DNA of 50,485 bases, taken from DASXRU01 sp036506395 (GTDB lineage: Bacteria; Acidobacteriota; Blastocatellia; Pyrinomonadales; Pyrinomonadaceae). A program made the position numbers and the translations under genes. The notes below the pieces were generated by a model, which made no database searches, had not been told where the DNA came from, and saw only the letters and a list, made by a program, of their open reading frames with translations. Positions 1 to 9,351 of this stretch are shown piece by piece (within the stretch, counting starts at the first letter, position 1; each line of letters starts with the position of its first letter). The stretch is from the NCBI GenBank assembly GCA_036506395.1, contig DASXRU010000146.1:1-50485 (forward strand), read 5' to 3'.

Positions 1-2136
1 CTCGCGATTCCAAAATCCCAGGTGTTCACCCGTCAAGACAAATTCGACGCGTCTTTTCTCACCGGGTTGAAGCGTAACGCGCTGAAAGCCTTTCAGTTCT
101 TTTACGGGCCGGGTCATGCTGGCCGCCACGTCGCGAATGTATAGTTGAACCACTTCATCGCCGCTGCGGTTGCCGACGTTCTCGACAGCCACGCTGACAG
201 TTAGTTTGCCGTTTGCCCGAATACTCTGAGCGCTTAGTTGCAGGTTCGTAATCTTAAACTGCGTATAGCTTAACCCATAACCAAACGGAAAGAGTGGTGT
301 CCAGGGAGCGTCAAGGTATTTCGAGGTGTACCGGTTGTTCGCCTCGGGAGGCCTGCCGCTGTTCATGTGATTGTAGTAGATGGGCACCTGGCCCACGGTG
401 CGGGGAAACGTAACTGGCAATTTGCCGCCCGGGTTCACATCGCCAAACAGAATGTCGGCAATGGCGTTGCCGGCCTGACTGCCGCCCATCCAGGATTCCA
501 GAATTGCCGGAACTTTCTCGACGATCCAACCCACAGTCATCGGACGTCCGTTTACCAGCACGACGATAGTAGGCTTTCCAGTCGCGTGCACAGCTTTCAC
601 GAGATCCATCTGGCGGCCGGTCAGATCGAGTGAACTCTTCGACGCAGCTTCGCCGACCATCTCGGCTATTTCACCAACAAAGACGATTGCTACATCACTG
701 TCGCGCGCCGCCGCCACTGCTTCAGCAAACCCTTCGGTAGAATCTCCCTGAATATCACAGCCTTTCGCATACCTAACTTTGGTCTGCGGTGAAACCTTTG
801 CTCGGATACCCGCTAGTGGGGTCACTGTATTTTCCTGGCGGCCGTCGCCGGCCCACCACCCCAGTGGCGCGCGCCGGTCATCGGCCAGTGGCCCAATGAC
901 GGCCATCGATCCAATGTTCTTATTAAGCGGCAGGGGTTGGCCTTCATTTTTCAGCAGGACCATCGAACGGCCAGCAATTTCGCGAGCAGCGCTGATACTT
1001 TCGGGCTTGAGAAGAGAATTAGGCTCGCCCGCTTCGTCAGTGTATGGATGATCAAACAATCCCAGCCGAAACTTGATACGCAGAATACGCCGCACTGCCT
1101 GGTCGATGGTAGCTTGCGATACTTGTCCTTCCTTTAGCAGTGCCGGGCCGTGTTGATTAAAAAGGCGGCTGACCATTTCCATATCAACGCCGGCGTTCAG
1201 CGCTGCGCGGGCGGCGTCTTTGTCGTTTGCGGCCAGCCCGTGATTGATCAGTTCTTTGACTGAAGTGTAATCACTAACGACGAAACCATCGAACTTCCAT
1301 TCATTCCGCAGCACTTTGGTAAGTGTGAACGGATTTGCCGAAGCGGGCACACCGTTGATGTCGTTGAAGGCGCTCATCACCGTGCCGACGCCGGCATCGA
1401 CGGCTGCCTTGAAAGGGGGGAAGTAGATTTCGCGTAAAGTGTTTTCGGAGAGATCGGTGGTGTTGTAATCACGCCCGCCTTCCGCGGCGCCATAGGCCAC
1501 CCAGTGTTTGGCGCAAGCCAGGATTTTGTTCGGAGCGCTGTAGTCGCTGCCCTGAAATCCCCTGACCCGCGCGCCGGCGAAAGCCGCACCCAAATAAGGA
1601 TCTTCGCCCGCGCCCTCGGTAATTCGACCCCAGCGAGGATCCCGGGCGATATCGAGCATCGGCGCAAAGGTCCAACGCACTCCGGCATCGCGCGCTTCCT
1701 GGGCGGCGATACTGGCAGAGCGCTCCGCCAGGGCTGGATCCCAACTGCTTGCCTCAGCCAGTGGGATGGGAAAAATTGTACGGTACCCGTGGATCACATC
1801 GAAGCCTAACAGGACCGGAATCTTTAAGCGGGATTCATCCATTGCCACATGTTGGAGCTGATTAGTTCGCTGCGCCCCGCGCACGTTAAGCGTGGACCCC
1901 AGGAGACCTTTGCGAATCAGATCCAAATGCTCGGGGCGAAAGTTTCCGTTGCCTTCGCCATCGAGTTGCTGTAGTTGTCCGAGTTTCTCTGCCAGCGTCA
2001 TGCGCGCCAGCAGGGCATTAATTTCTCTTTCAAAATCCCTGGGACGTTGGGAGTGCGAATGAAATGGAGCCGCTATCAAAACGATAATAACGACTACCAG
2101 AATCAACAGATTGCGGTTTGTTTTACCTCGGTACAT
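1..2136 (-). CDS. bglX: GH3 beta-glucosidase, BglX-like (C-terminus cut by window edge)
   Basis: The frame is open from the ATG at 2136 to the left edge, giving 712 residues without the end of the protein. Family knowledge: GH3 enzymes hydrolyse beta-glucosides or beta-xylosides from the non-reducing end, and BglX-type members are periplasmic. Seen: a hydrophobic N-terminal segment (about residues 9-24) ending near HSHSQ; the GH3 signature MLDIARDPRWGR followed by EGAGEDPYLG; the KHWVAYG block; and VVSDYTSV, where D289 matches the catalytic nucleophile. The last visible residues (KGFQRVTLQPGEK, then VEFVL) are typical of the C-terminal Fn3-like domain, so only a few tens of residues should be missing. 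An AGGA-type ribosome site precedes the ATG. Neighbouring GH15, GH31 and xylFGH genes suggest a shared role in oligosaccharide use. The exact substrate cannot be read from sequence. Confidence 0.93.
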   Translation of the reverse strand, partial: MYRGKTNRNLLILVVVIIVLIAAPFHSHSQRPRDFEREINALLARMTLAEKLGQLQQLDGEGNGNFRPEHLDLIRKGLLGSTLNVRGAQRTNQLQHVAMDESRLKIPVLLGFDVIHGYRTIFPIPLAEASSWDPALAERSASIAAQEARDAGVRWTFAPMLDIARDPRWGRITEGAGEDPYLGAAFAGARVRGFQGSDYSAPNKILACAKHWVAYGAAEGGRDYNTTDLSENTLREIYFPPFKAAVDAGVGTVMSAFNDINGVPASANPFTLTKVLRNEWKFDGFVVSDYTSVKELINHGLAANDKDAARAALNAGVDMEMVSRLFNQHGPALLKEGQVSQATIDQAVRRILRIKFRLGLFDHPYTDEAGEPNSLLKPESISAAREIAGRSMVLLKNEGQPLPLNKNIGSMAVIGPLADDRRAPLGWWAGDGRQENTVTPLAGIRAKVSPQTKVRYAKGCDIQGDSTEGFAEAVAAARDSDVAIVFVGEIAEMVGEAASKSSLDLTGRQMDLVKAVHATGKPTIVVLVNGRPMTVGWIVEKVPAILESWMGGSQAGNAIADILFGDVNPGGKLPVTFPRTVGQVPIYYNHMNSGRPPEANNRYTSKYLDAPWTPLFPFGYGLSYTQFKITNLQLSAQSIRANGKLTVSVAVENVGNRSGDEVVQLYIRDVAASMTRPVKELKGFQRVTLQPGEKRRVEFVLTGEHLGFWNRE

Positions 2137-2216
2137 TTCCGTCCTCTTGGAACGCGCGCGACTATGTTGGCTTTGGGCCCGGAGCAGTTTGGTTGGAGTA
2201 GACCGTGCAACGCGCA

Positions 2217-2418
2217 ACTAAAAGCGCCAAAGGCGCGAAATGTAAAAGCCTGGGCCAGCGGCCCAGGTATAGTACGTTAAGAATTCCAAGCGCTGAAGGC
2301 GCGAAATAGATATCTCGTTCTTGTTATTTCGCGCCTTCAGCGCTTGTGGTTTAGAAAGATCACATCTTTCCTGGGGCGCTGCCCCAGGCTTCTTCATTTC
2401 GGGTCTTTGGCCCTCAGC
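2217..2418. repeat. Compound palindromic repeat, family A copy 1
   Basis: About 200 bp built from three nested inverted-repeat units. The ends are GCGCCAAAGGCGCGAAAT and ATTTCGGGTCTTTGGCCCT. Inside are CCTGGGCC..GGCCCAGG and CCTGGGGC..GCCCCAGG hairpins, around a central GCGCTGAAGGCGCGAAAT / ATTTCGCGCCTTCAGCGC palindrome. It is nearly the reverse complement of the copy at 12221-12424, and a more diverged copy lies at 48655-48870. Short ORFs across it are by-products. It fills most of the gap between bglX and the TPR gene; I see nothing else in 2137-2540 apart from an ACTGCATCAGT motif near 2457. Confidence 0.9.
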
Positions 2419-2540
2419 CCTGCTGTCAGTAAACGCTCTCTCAGGCAAATGGCCGAACTGCATCAGTGTCTGGCTTTGCAGAGTACTCTACCGCTGCATA
2501 GCTGCTATATACTTCCAATCTTCGTCCCGGAAGTTGATCA

Positions 2541-4019
2541 ATGCGAGCCTTGTTAATGATACGACGGTCCTATGGCGAAACTATTGTCTTGCCTACGCTG
2601 GTGCTGGCCATAATCGCAATGTCCGCGCCGGCCCGAATCGTAGCCCAACGACGTCACGCGTCATCAACCGCTCAAGCGGCTACCAATTCCAGCGCCTCCG
2701 TGGCAAGTGGATTGAGCGAAGCCGCGTCGTTGCTCCAGCTTGGCAAGCTTGACGAAGCTGAGCCGATTCTGCGACGACTGATTTCCACAGCGCCGCGCAA
2801 CGCAGATGCACACAACCTGCTCGGAATAGTCCTGGACCAACGGGGTCAGTTCAAAAGGGCCGAGCGAGAATACCGCGAAGCGCTGCGTCTCAATCCGGAC
2901 GGCATGTCGTTCCTGGCGAACCTGGGAGTCCTGCTGGCCCGCACCGGGCGCTCCAAAGAGGCAATCAAAGCTTTCGAATTGGTCCGGCAACGAATTCCCG
3001 ATCATCCTCAGGCAACCCTCAATCTGGGATTACAGTACGTCGCTCGAGCGGATTACGCTCGTGCGGCGCCCTTGCTTGAGCGCGCCGTCCAACTGGGCCT
3101 CGATAGCTATGAAGTTCGTTACAATCTGGGCCTCAGTCTCTTCAACCTGAAGCGCGTGGACGATGCGGCGAACGCGTTCCAATCAGCGTTAACATTTTCG
3201 CCGAAGGCTGCCGAGCCCTATTACTATCTCGGATTAATTGCATGGTCCAACGGACACGAGGATCAAGCGCCGGACTTATGGGACCACGCCGTAACGCTCC
3301 GGCCAAACTTTCCCGAGGCGAACTTTATGCTCGGCGAGGCGCTGAGAAAGAACCAGCGAGCTCGGGCCTCGATTGATTTCTACAAACGCGCGTTGGAGCA
3401 GGATCCGACCAAGTTTGCCTATTACGCGCGTCTCGGCGGCGTTTACATTTTGTTGGGCCAGGGAGATCAGGCTGCGGCAGTTTTCCGCCGCGGGGTGCTG
3501 CGGTTTCCCAATCTGCCTGAGGCGCATTACTTTGCCGGAGTGGCCGCGCGCGCAAGTGCTGATTACGCGTCCGCCGAAGTCGAGCTGCGAAAAGCCCTGG
3601 CGCTCGATCCGGATAATGTAAACGCGTTAGCTCAACTAGGTTTCGTAGTGCTCGAGCGCGATCGAACGACAGAAGCTGAAACTATCCTGCGCCGCGCCAT
3701 CGCGATAAATGACAAACACTTCTATGCGAATTACGATCTGGGGCGCTTGCTCGTGAGATCACGCCGCTACGATCAAGCTCTGCCGCTGCTGCAACATGCT
3801 GCTAGGCTTAAGCCGAACAACCCGGGCGTTCACTACCAGCTCTTCATGGCGCTCTCGCGTTTGAAACGAAAGGACGAAGCGGAACGCGAGTTGACAGTTT
3901 TCAAAGAGCTTGACGAAGCACGGAAAGCCCGTTCTGGTGGCGAAACAGAGATCGAAGACGATGACGCACAAAATCCCTCGGCTTCTCCATCGCCCTCGAT
4001 ACCGCCTGAGACTTTCTAA
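2541..4019 (+). CDS. Secreted tetratricopeptide-repeat protein
   Basis: 492 residues. An N-terminal hydrophobic stretch (about 15-36) ends in a signal-peptidase-like site near ARIVAQ, so it is probably exported. Residues from about 60 to 460 form roughly eleven consecutive TPR units, with recurring patterns such as LGIVLDQRGQFKRAEREYRE, YYYLGLIAWSNG and NALAQLGFVVLERDR. The C-terminus is an acidic, Pro/Ser-rich tail. TPR arrays scaffold protein-protein contacts; no catalytic domain is seen. It converges with the TonB receptor gene at 4088, whose stop lies about 70 bp away. TPR proteins often accompany Oar-like TonB receptors in Acidobacteriota, but a functional link here is inference. The start is uncertain: a second ATG at 2556 would shorten the leader by five residues. 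Confidence 0.88.
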   Translation: MRALLMIRRSYGETIVLPTLVLAIIAMSAPARIVAQRRHASSTAQAATNSSASVASGLSEAASLLQLGKLDEAEPILRRLISTAPRNADAHNLLGIVLDQRGQFKRAEREYREALRLNPDGMSFLANLGVLLARTGRSKEAIKAFELVRQRIPDHPQATLNLGLQYVARADYARAAPLLERAVQLGLDSYEVRYNLGLSLFNLKRVDDAANAFQSALTFSPKAAEPYYYLGLIAWSNGHEDQAPDLWDHAVTLRPNFPEANFMLGEALRKNQRARASIDFYKRALEQDPTKFAYYARLGGVYILLGQGDQAAAVFRRGVLRFPNLPEAHYFAGVAARASADYASAEVELRKALALDPDNVNALAQLGFVVLERDRTTEAETILRRAIAINDKHFYANYDLGRLLVRSRRYDQALPLLQHAARLKPNNPGVHYQLFMALSRLKRKDEAERELTVFKELDEARKARSGGETEIEDDDAQNPSASPSPSIPPETF

Positions 4020-4087
4020 GGCGCTCCTAAAATAATGCGGATGGGAGACACTGTGGTCACCCACCCGCGGAATACTTCAGTGATTAC

Positions 4088-7000
4088 TCAAAAGCTGAAA
4101 CGTCCCTGAATCTCCACCACTCTGCCCGAAAGTCCCCCCAGTGCCTTGCCAAAGCTGGGGCTGGTAACAATGGTGCTGTCGGTATTGAAACCGAATGGCT
4201 GCAGGTTAAGGAAATTGAAGACGTTGAAGAGGTTTGCCTTGATTTCAAAGTTCGCTCCCTCACCGAGGAAACCCGGCATACCGAACTTCTTGGCAACGGT
4301 CAAATCTATGTCGCGATATTTCGGACCGCGGAAGGAGTTGCGGCCGATGCCCGGCAGCCGGCCGGCCGGATCGGAAGTATCGAAAAATGCTGCTCCACCA
4401 CCGGGGAAATTACTGCCGGTGATAAAGGCGTCGTTTGAAGTGCTGGTGCCAGCGCCACCACGATAAAAGGACGGCCGCGCCGGACAAATTGATGGACCAA
4501 GGGTCCTGACGCATTGGCCGATCAGCGGTGTCCAGGGAAAACCAGTGTGGAAAGTAGCAATCGTGCTGAGCTCCCAACCGCCCAGAATCTTGCCCGCTAT
4601 ATCGTGGCGACCTCGCAAAAACGGCAACTCCCAGAGCGCCGAGGCCACGAAGTTATGTCGCACGTCATAGTCTGATGGGCCACGCTCCTGGCGCACGTCC
4701 AGAGGGTAAGTCGGATTGGTGGAGGCCGTCGGACTTTCGTTGGAAACAATATCAATGCTCTTGGCCCAGCGATAGTTCGCGCCAAACTGAAAGCCTTTGG
4801 AAAAACGGCGCGACAGCGACACCAGCATCGCGTTGTAGCTTGCCGTGGTATCAGGGGTTGGGAAGAAAACATTGGAAGCGAAGTAATTGTCCGGGTTGGG
4901 AAGGATGAACCTTTCGTTCACCAGGCGAACGAGTTTGCGACTCGCGCTGCCCTGGTAGCCCACGGTCCCCAGCATTTTGGCCGGCAGATCGTATTGGCCC
5001 TCGAGCGAGTAGGTGTAAACATACGGAGTCGGCACCTTGGCGGGCGCGCCCCAAATCTCGACACTGCCGGTGCTGTTGGTTGGGATCCCGGTGGTTGGAT
5101 TAAAGGTAAGGATCAGCGCCGGATTGGCCGGATAGCTGAACGGAGTATTGTTCGCTCCGAGCGCGTACAGAATAAGTCCACCTGCGAATGGTTGGCTAAA
5201 TTCATTATTGGTGCCGCAGCAGATTCCGTAACGAGCCATGAACGGTGGATTGCCACGCGAGTTGGCGAAGAGCACATCAGGCAGGCGATTGTAGGCGATA
5301 CCAAAGCCACCCCGCACCACCAGCTTGTCCTCGGTGGTGACGCCGATAAGTTTTCTTGGACTCCAGGCAAACCCAACCCGGGGCGCGAAGTTGTTGCGAT
5401 CAGGTGGATATAGCTGATTGGACTTAACGATGGTGGCGGCAGTCAAACCCTGCAGTCCGGGACCGAGCGCGAGGTTACTAATCTTCCCGTCCTTCTCGGT
5501 TAACGGGGAGAAGTACTCCCACCGCAATCCGAGATTCAATGTCAGATTGGGCTTGTACTTCCAATCATCCTGAGCAAAGAAAGCGAGTGTTCCGGTGCGG
5601 AAATGACGCTTCGTGTCAGGTGGTCCACCAGTGCGCGGATCGGCGTCGATCTGATAAAAGAGCGGAGTGCCGTTGGCGAAATTGAATAGGCCCCCAAATG
5701 TGTAAAGGGGACGGGCGCCACCGAGCAAATCATTGTTGTCCTGTTCCTTGCGAAGTTCTCCGCCGAAAGCCCAGGCGTGATTGCTTATACTTGTTTTAAG
5801 TGTGTCGCGAAACTCCATCGTCTTTTCCTGGAAAACACCCGGCGTTGTCTCGGACCATGGCGGGCCGAATCTGATGCGATCGAAAGGCAGAGTTTCAATT
5901 TCGATACGCGGCAGACCGAAATTCGTATCTGGTGAAGATTGCAGCTCGTTGAAAGCAAACCGGGTAATGTTGAAGCGCGCTTCGTTGATAGTCGTTGGCG
6001 AGATAGTGCGCGTGTAGCTGACCATCGCAAACAAGTTTTCCGGCTTGGTGCGCACGTCTCCCATTGGCCGGCTTCGGCCACCGATATCACTTTGTAACCC
6101 GGTAAACTGCGAGAGGTAACCGCTAAAAGCAAGCGAGTCCTTATCAGTCAAGTTGAGATCAATACGACCGTTGTATTGATTTCCGCGACTGGTGTTGGGA
6201 GCGGCGATCTGTGCGAACTGAATATCGGGAATATTATCAAACCCTCCCCCTGCTGACCCAACATTGAGGTATTGGCCGGTCGCTCCGGCCGGTGAACCGA
6301 TGTCCAATCCGCCGGAAAGTTGCCGGCAATTACCGGCATTAAAGCCACCCGCGGTACAACTGACCGGAATAACGCTGATGATGCGAGGTTCAATGCCCGG
6401 AGCTCCCAGGATACGCGATGTGATACTGCCGGGACGCACAGCCTGAACCAGGTTTCTGAAGTCAGGTGTCTCTACCCACGCGTTGAAGGTGCCGCTGGTA
6501 TTGCTGCGCAAGCCTTCGTAGGAAGCGAAGAAGAACGCGCGGTTCTTGCCGCTGATAACAGAACGGCCGCCTTCACCAAACCGGGGCAGGTAAATCGGAC
6601 CACCGAGACTGCCGCCGAACTGGTTGTAGCGCTGGTTGTTCCGTACATGCGGCGCATTATTGACTCCGCCATACTTGTTAAAGGCGTTCAAGCCCGGGCT
6701 GTTATTTTTGAGAAACAGACTTCCATGAAACTGGTTAGTTCCGGCCTGTGACACTATCAAAACCTGCGCGCCTGAGTTACGGCCAAACTCGGCGGAATAA
6801 TTGTTCGCTATCACGCGCACTTCTCTAACAGATTCCTGATTCGGCGTGATGACAGCCGCGCCGCCCCAGGTCAGACTGTTCACGCTGGTGCCGTCAATCT
6901 GAAAGTCATTTGCCGAGATGCGCTGGCCATTGGCGGAGATCTGCGGTTGGTTCTCTGTCTGAAAAATTGATCTATTCGATCCGCCTGGGCCTGATTGATT

Positions 7001-7549
7001 GGGCAGATTTACGGCGCCGCCGCCACCACCACGAGCGAAGTCCCCAAATACTCCCGGAGTCAATCGAGTTAACTCGTAAGGATCTCGCCCAAATTGCGGT
7101 AGGGTCCGGACCTCCTGAGTTGTAATTGCCCGATCGACATTTGCGTTCTCTGTTTCCAGCACGGTCGCAGTTTCAGCCGTCACCGTAACGATTGCGCTTA
7201 TTTCACCAATTTCGAGCGGCACGTCGATACCCTGCACCGCCTCGGCGTTGACCACCACGTTGTCGAAGACCTTCTGTTTGTATCCCGCTTTTTCCACCGT
7301 CAGCTTGTACTTGCCGGGTGGCAAACCCGACAATCGGTAAAAGCCTTCACTGCTCGAAGTGGTCTCCTGGGTTTTGCCGGTCTCGGTGTTTGTCAGCGTA
7401 ATCTTCGCGTCCTGCACAAGGCCGCCCGAGGTGTCGGTGACTGTGCCCTGAATGCCGGCCTTGAATTGAGCGTTGGCCACCCCTACGGCAAATATTAGGA
7501 AAAGCCCGCAGGTTATGACGCGGACCAAACTGAATGTAGTTCGATTCAT
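4088..7549 (-). CDS. Oar-like TonB-dependent receptor with carboxypeptidase-regulatory N-domain
   Basis: 1153 residues. The signal peptide (1-27) ends VANAQ. Residues about 30-110 form a carboxypeptidase-D regulatory-like beta-sandwich (GIQGTVTDTSGGLV, GFYRLSGLPPGKYKLTVEKAGY). A plug-like region follows (about 130-260, with the TTQEVRTLPQFGRDPYELTRLTPGVFGD type segment), then a long beta-barrel. The protein ends in a terminal phenylalanine after QGRFS, as expected for BAM-inserted outer-membrane proteins. Family knowledge: such receptors energise uptake or export of large ligands across the outer membrane and are strongly expanded in Acidobacteriota. An AGGAGG ribosome site lies about 8 bases before the ATG. 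The gene is divergent from xylF, suggesting a shared control region. The ligand is unknown; an oligosaccharide is plausible from context only. Confidence 0.93.
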   Translation of the reverse strand: MNRTTFSLVRVITCGLFLIFAVGVANAQFKAGIQGTVTDTSGGLVQDAKITLTNTETGKTQETTSSSEGFYRLSGLPPGKYKLTVEKAGYKQKVFDNVVVNAEAVQGIDVPLEIGEISAIVTVTAETATVLETENANVDRAITTQEVRTLPQFGRDPYELTRLTPGVFGDFARGGGGGAVNLPNQSGPGGSNRSIFQTENQPQISANGQRISANDFQIDGTSVNSLTWGGAAVITPNQESVREVRVIANNYSAEFGRNSGAQVLIVSQAGTNQFHGSLFLKNNSPGLNAFNKYGGVNNAPHVRNNQRYNQFGGSLGGPIYLPRFGEGGRSVISGKNRAFFFASYEGLRSNTSGTFNAWVETPDFRNLVQAVRPGSITSRILGAPGIEPRIISVIPVSCTAGGFNAGNCRQLSGGLDIGSPAGATGQYLNVGSAGGGFDNIPDIQFAQIAAPNTSRGNQYNGRIDLNLTDKDSLAFSGYLSQFTGLQSDIGGRSRPMGDVRTKPENLFAMVSYTRTISPTTINEARFNITRFAFNELQSSPDTNFGLPRIEIETLPFDRIRFGPPWSETTPGVFQEKTMEFRDTLKTSISNHAWAFGGELRKEQDNNDLLGGARPLYTFGGLFNFANGTPLFYQIDADPRTGGPPDTKRHFRTGTLAFFAQDDWKYKPNLTLNLGLRWEYFSPLTEKDGKISNLALGPGLQGLTAATIVKSNQLYPPDRNNFAPRVGFAWSPRKLIGVTTEDKLVVRGGFGIAYNRLPDVLFANSRGNPPFMARYGICCGTNNEFSQPFAGGLILYALGANNTPFSYPANPALILTFNPTTGIPTNSTGSVEIWGAPAKVPTPYVYTYSLEGQYDLPAKMLGTVGYQGSASRKLVRLVNERFILPNPDNYFASNVFFPTPDTTASYNAMLVSLSRRFSKGFQFGANYRWAKSIDIVSNESPTASTNPTYPLDVRQERGPSDYDVRHNFVASALWELPFLRGRHDIAGKILGGWELSTIATFHTGFPWTPLIGQCVRTLGPSICPARPSFYRGGAGTSTSNDAFITGSNFPGGGAAFFDTSDPAGRLPGIGRNSFRGPKYRDIDLTVAKKFGMPGFLGEGANFEIKANLFNVFNFLNLQPFGFNTDSTIVTSPSFGKALGGLSGRVVEIQGRFSF

Positions 7550-7999
7550 TGGAAGGCCCTCCTGAGGCCCGTGGGATCTAACAGTTCTTCCGTCAAACGC
7601 CCAAATGGTTGCAGAGCGTGGGTGATGGACACATCCACCCTTGCAAACGGGGAGACTCCAAGTTGTTTATCGCTGCCGCACATTACACCGGGGAAAGGGG
7701 CTTGTATGTACGCCAACGCACGGAGGGAAAGATTGTTAATACCACCAAAAAACTGAAACTTCAATATGTATTTACCGGGTGGACTCTGATAAGCTTGGGC
7801 CCCAATTGGATCCGTAGTTTTCAGCCATACCTGCGATGCTCGGCACACTGTCAGACAGTCTCCAGCATCGGGGAGCCGATGGCCTGTTTCGCTAAACGAT
7901 ACCGGGGCTGCGTAACGTGTGCCCGGCACTGCAGGCAATGGCCCGGGCTGCCTGTTTCGTAATTAATCTGATTAGACCGCAGAAGGGAAAGGGTATGAC
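7550..7999. promoter_or_regulatory. 450-bp divergent control region between TonB receptor and xylF
   Basis: No convincing gene lies here. It must hold the promoters of both the minus-strand receptor and the plus-strand xylFGH operon. Seen: a short perfect palindrome TAATCTGATTA at 7964-7974, just before the xylF ribosome site, and GTTTCGCTAAAC (4-bp arms) near 7887. Either could be an operator, but both are short enough to occur by chance. The 130-codon minus ORF across the region has no recognisable domain and is not called. Confidence 0.35.
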
Positions 8000-9079
8000 A
8001 TGCGACGTTCAACCTTGATAGTTCTCTTGTTTTCTTTCGCGCTAATTGCCGGCGCCTGTGTCTCCGGCACGCAAACAAACAACGGTGGGCCAAGAAAAGC
8101 GAAGGGCCCGAACGAGCCAATCAAGATTGGTTTTTCGATGGACACTCTGAAGGAAGAGCGTTGGCAGCGGGATAAAGATCTGGTCGAGAAGCACGCCAAG
8201 GAAATCGGAGCCGAACTAAACGTGCAAGTGGCCAACGGAAGTGACAGTGAACAGATCAAGCAGGCCGAGAACATGCTGACGCAGGGCATTGACGTGCTGA
8301 TCGTCGCGCCCCACAACGGCGAGATCGCCGCGTCGATTGTCGAGGCGGCGCATCGCCAGGGCGTTCCGGTAATTTCCTACGATCGCCTGATCAAGAATTC
8401 AGACGTCAACCTCTACATCTCCCATCAGGTCGTAAAGATGGGTGAGATGCAGGCGCAGTATTTGCTCGATCACGTGAACAAGAAACCGGCTAACTTTGTC
8501 ATCGTCGGCGGTTCGCCCACTGACAACAATGCTCTGTTGTTGCACCAGGGTCAGATGAACGTGCTCAAGCCGGCCGTGGATCGCGGCGACGTAAAAATCG
8601 TGGCGGATGAGTACGCAAAAGAGTGGCAGGCAAGCGCCGCTTTGAATATCGTCGAGAATGCTCTGACGCGGGCACACAATCAGATCGATGCGGTGGTGGC
8701 GTCGAATGACGGCACCGCGCGCGGGGCGGTACAGGCGCTCGAGGGCCAGAACCTGGCTGGTAAGGTTTTGGTTTCCGGTCAGGATGCGGATCTCGCGTCG
8801 CTGAAACTCATCGTCGAGGGCAAGCAAACGATGACGATCTACAAACCAATCCAGCCGCTTGCCTACGGGGCCGTTGACGCGGCAGTGAAGCTTGCCCGCG
8901 GCGAAGAGGTGAAAACCACTGAGACCATCGACAATGCCTTCAAGAAGGTCCCGTCAATTCTGCTCGAGCCGGTTGCGGTCGATCGAAACAATCTCCTGAG
9001 CACAGTAGTGAAAGATGGATACCATACGCTTGCGGAGATTTGCTCCGGGTTGCCACCGGAGAAATGCCCCAAGCAATAA
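8000..9079 (+). CDS. xylF: D-xylose ABC transporter substrate-binding lipoprotein XylF
   Basis: 359 residues. A short charged N-terminus and hydrophobic core end in a lipobox-like IAGAC with Cys20, so it is probably a membrane-anchored periplasmic binding protein. The mature part matches the type-I sugar-binding fold of XylF/RbsB. The segments IKIGFSMDTLKEERW, LTQGIDVLIVAPHNGE and VPVISYDRLIKNSDVNLYIS are close to XylF of other bacteria; YDRL..N.DV..Y.S is diagnostic for the xylose branch. A purine-rich ribosome site (7983-7993) sits 6 bases before the ATG. It is first in a xylFGH operon, with 272 bp of palindrome-containing DNA before xylG. Xylose specificity is inferred from family resemblance; glucose or a related sugar is possible given the neighbouring alpha-glucosidases. 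Confidence 0.92.
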   Translation: MRRSTLIVLLFSFALIAGACVSGTQTNNGGPRKAKGPNEPIKIGFSMDTLKEERWQRDKDLVEKHAKEIGAELNVQVANGSDSEQIKQAENMLTQGIDVLIVAPHNGEIAASIVEAAHRQGVPVISYDRLIKNSDVNLYISHQVVKMGEMQAQYLLDHVNKKPANFVIVGGSPTDNNALLLHQGQMNVLKPAVDRGDVKIVADEYAKEWQASAALNIVENALTRAHNQIDAVVASNDGTARGAVQALEGQNLAGKVLVSGQDADLASLKLIVEGKQTMTIYKPIQPLAYGAVDAAVKLARGEEVKTTETIDNAFKKVPSILLEPVAVDRNNLLSTVVKDGYHTLAEICSGLPPEKCPKQ

Positions 9080-9108
9080 GGTTGAGAGTGGGTAAGAGTG
9101 CAGAACGG

Positions 9109-9293
9109 AAGATTTTCCATTTGTCATTTCTCATTTGCCATTTACTGCGCTAGTCGTGCTTTGAAACGACGAAGGCTCATCGGAGAATGACGAAGGGAAA
9201 ATCAAGACTGCTTAGCTCCCGACCGCCCAGTAAACAGCAAGTGATAAATGATAATGGCAAATGAGAAATGAGAAATGACAAATGGAAAATCTT
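9109..9293. repeat. Long inverted repeat between xylF and xylG
   Basis: The left arm at about 9109-9143 (AAGATTTTCCATTTGTCATT...) is nearly the reverse complement of the right arm at about 9252-9293. The arms are over 30 bp with a loop of about 110 bp. It is AT-rich, unlike the flanking genes. Lying inside an operon, it could act as an mRNA stem that sets the ratio of binding protein to transporter subunits. This placement is seen; the role is inference. Confidence 0.85.
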
Positions 9294-9351
9294 TCTGAGT
9301 AGTTCCGGGTAACCAGGCAAGTAGACCAAAGACCAACATCCAAATCACAAC

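Noticed and set aside
7546..7938. 130-codon minus ORF in front of the TonB receptor, overlapping its ATG
   Set aside because: No recognisable domain, signal or homologous motif, and its composition is unlike the neighbouring genes. It occupies the divergent promoter region.
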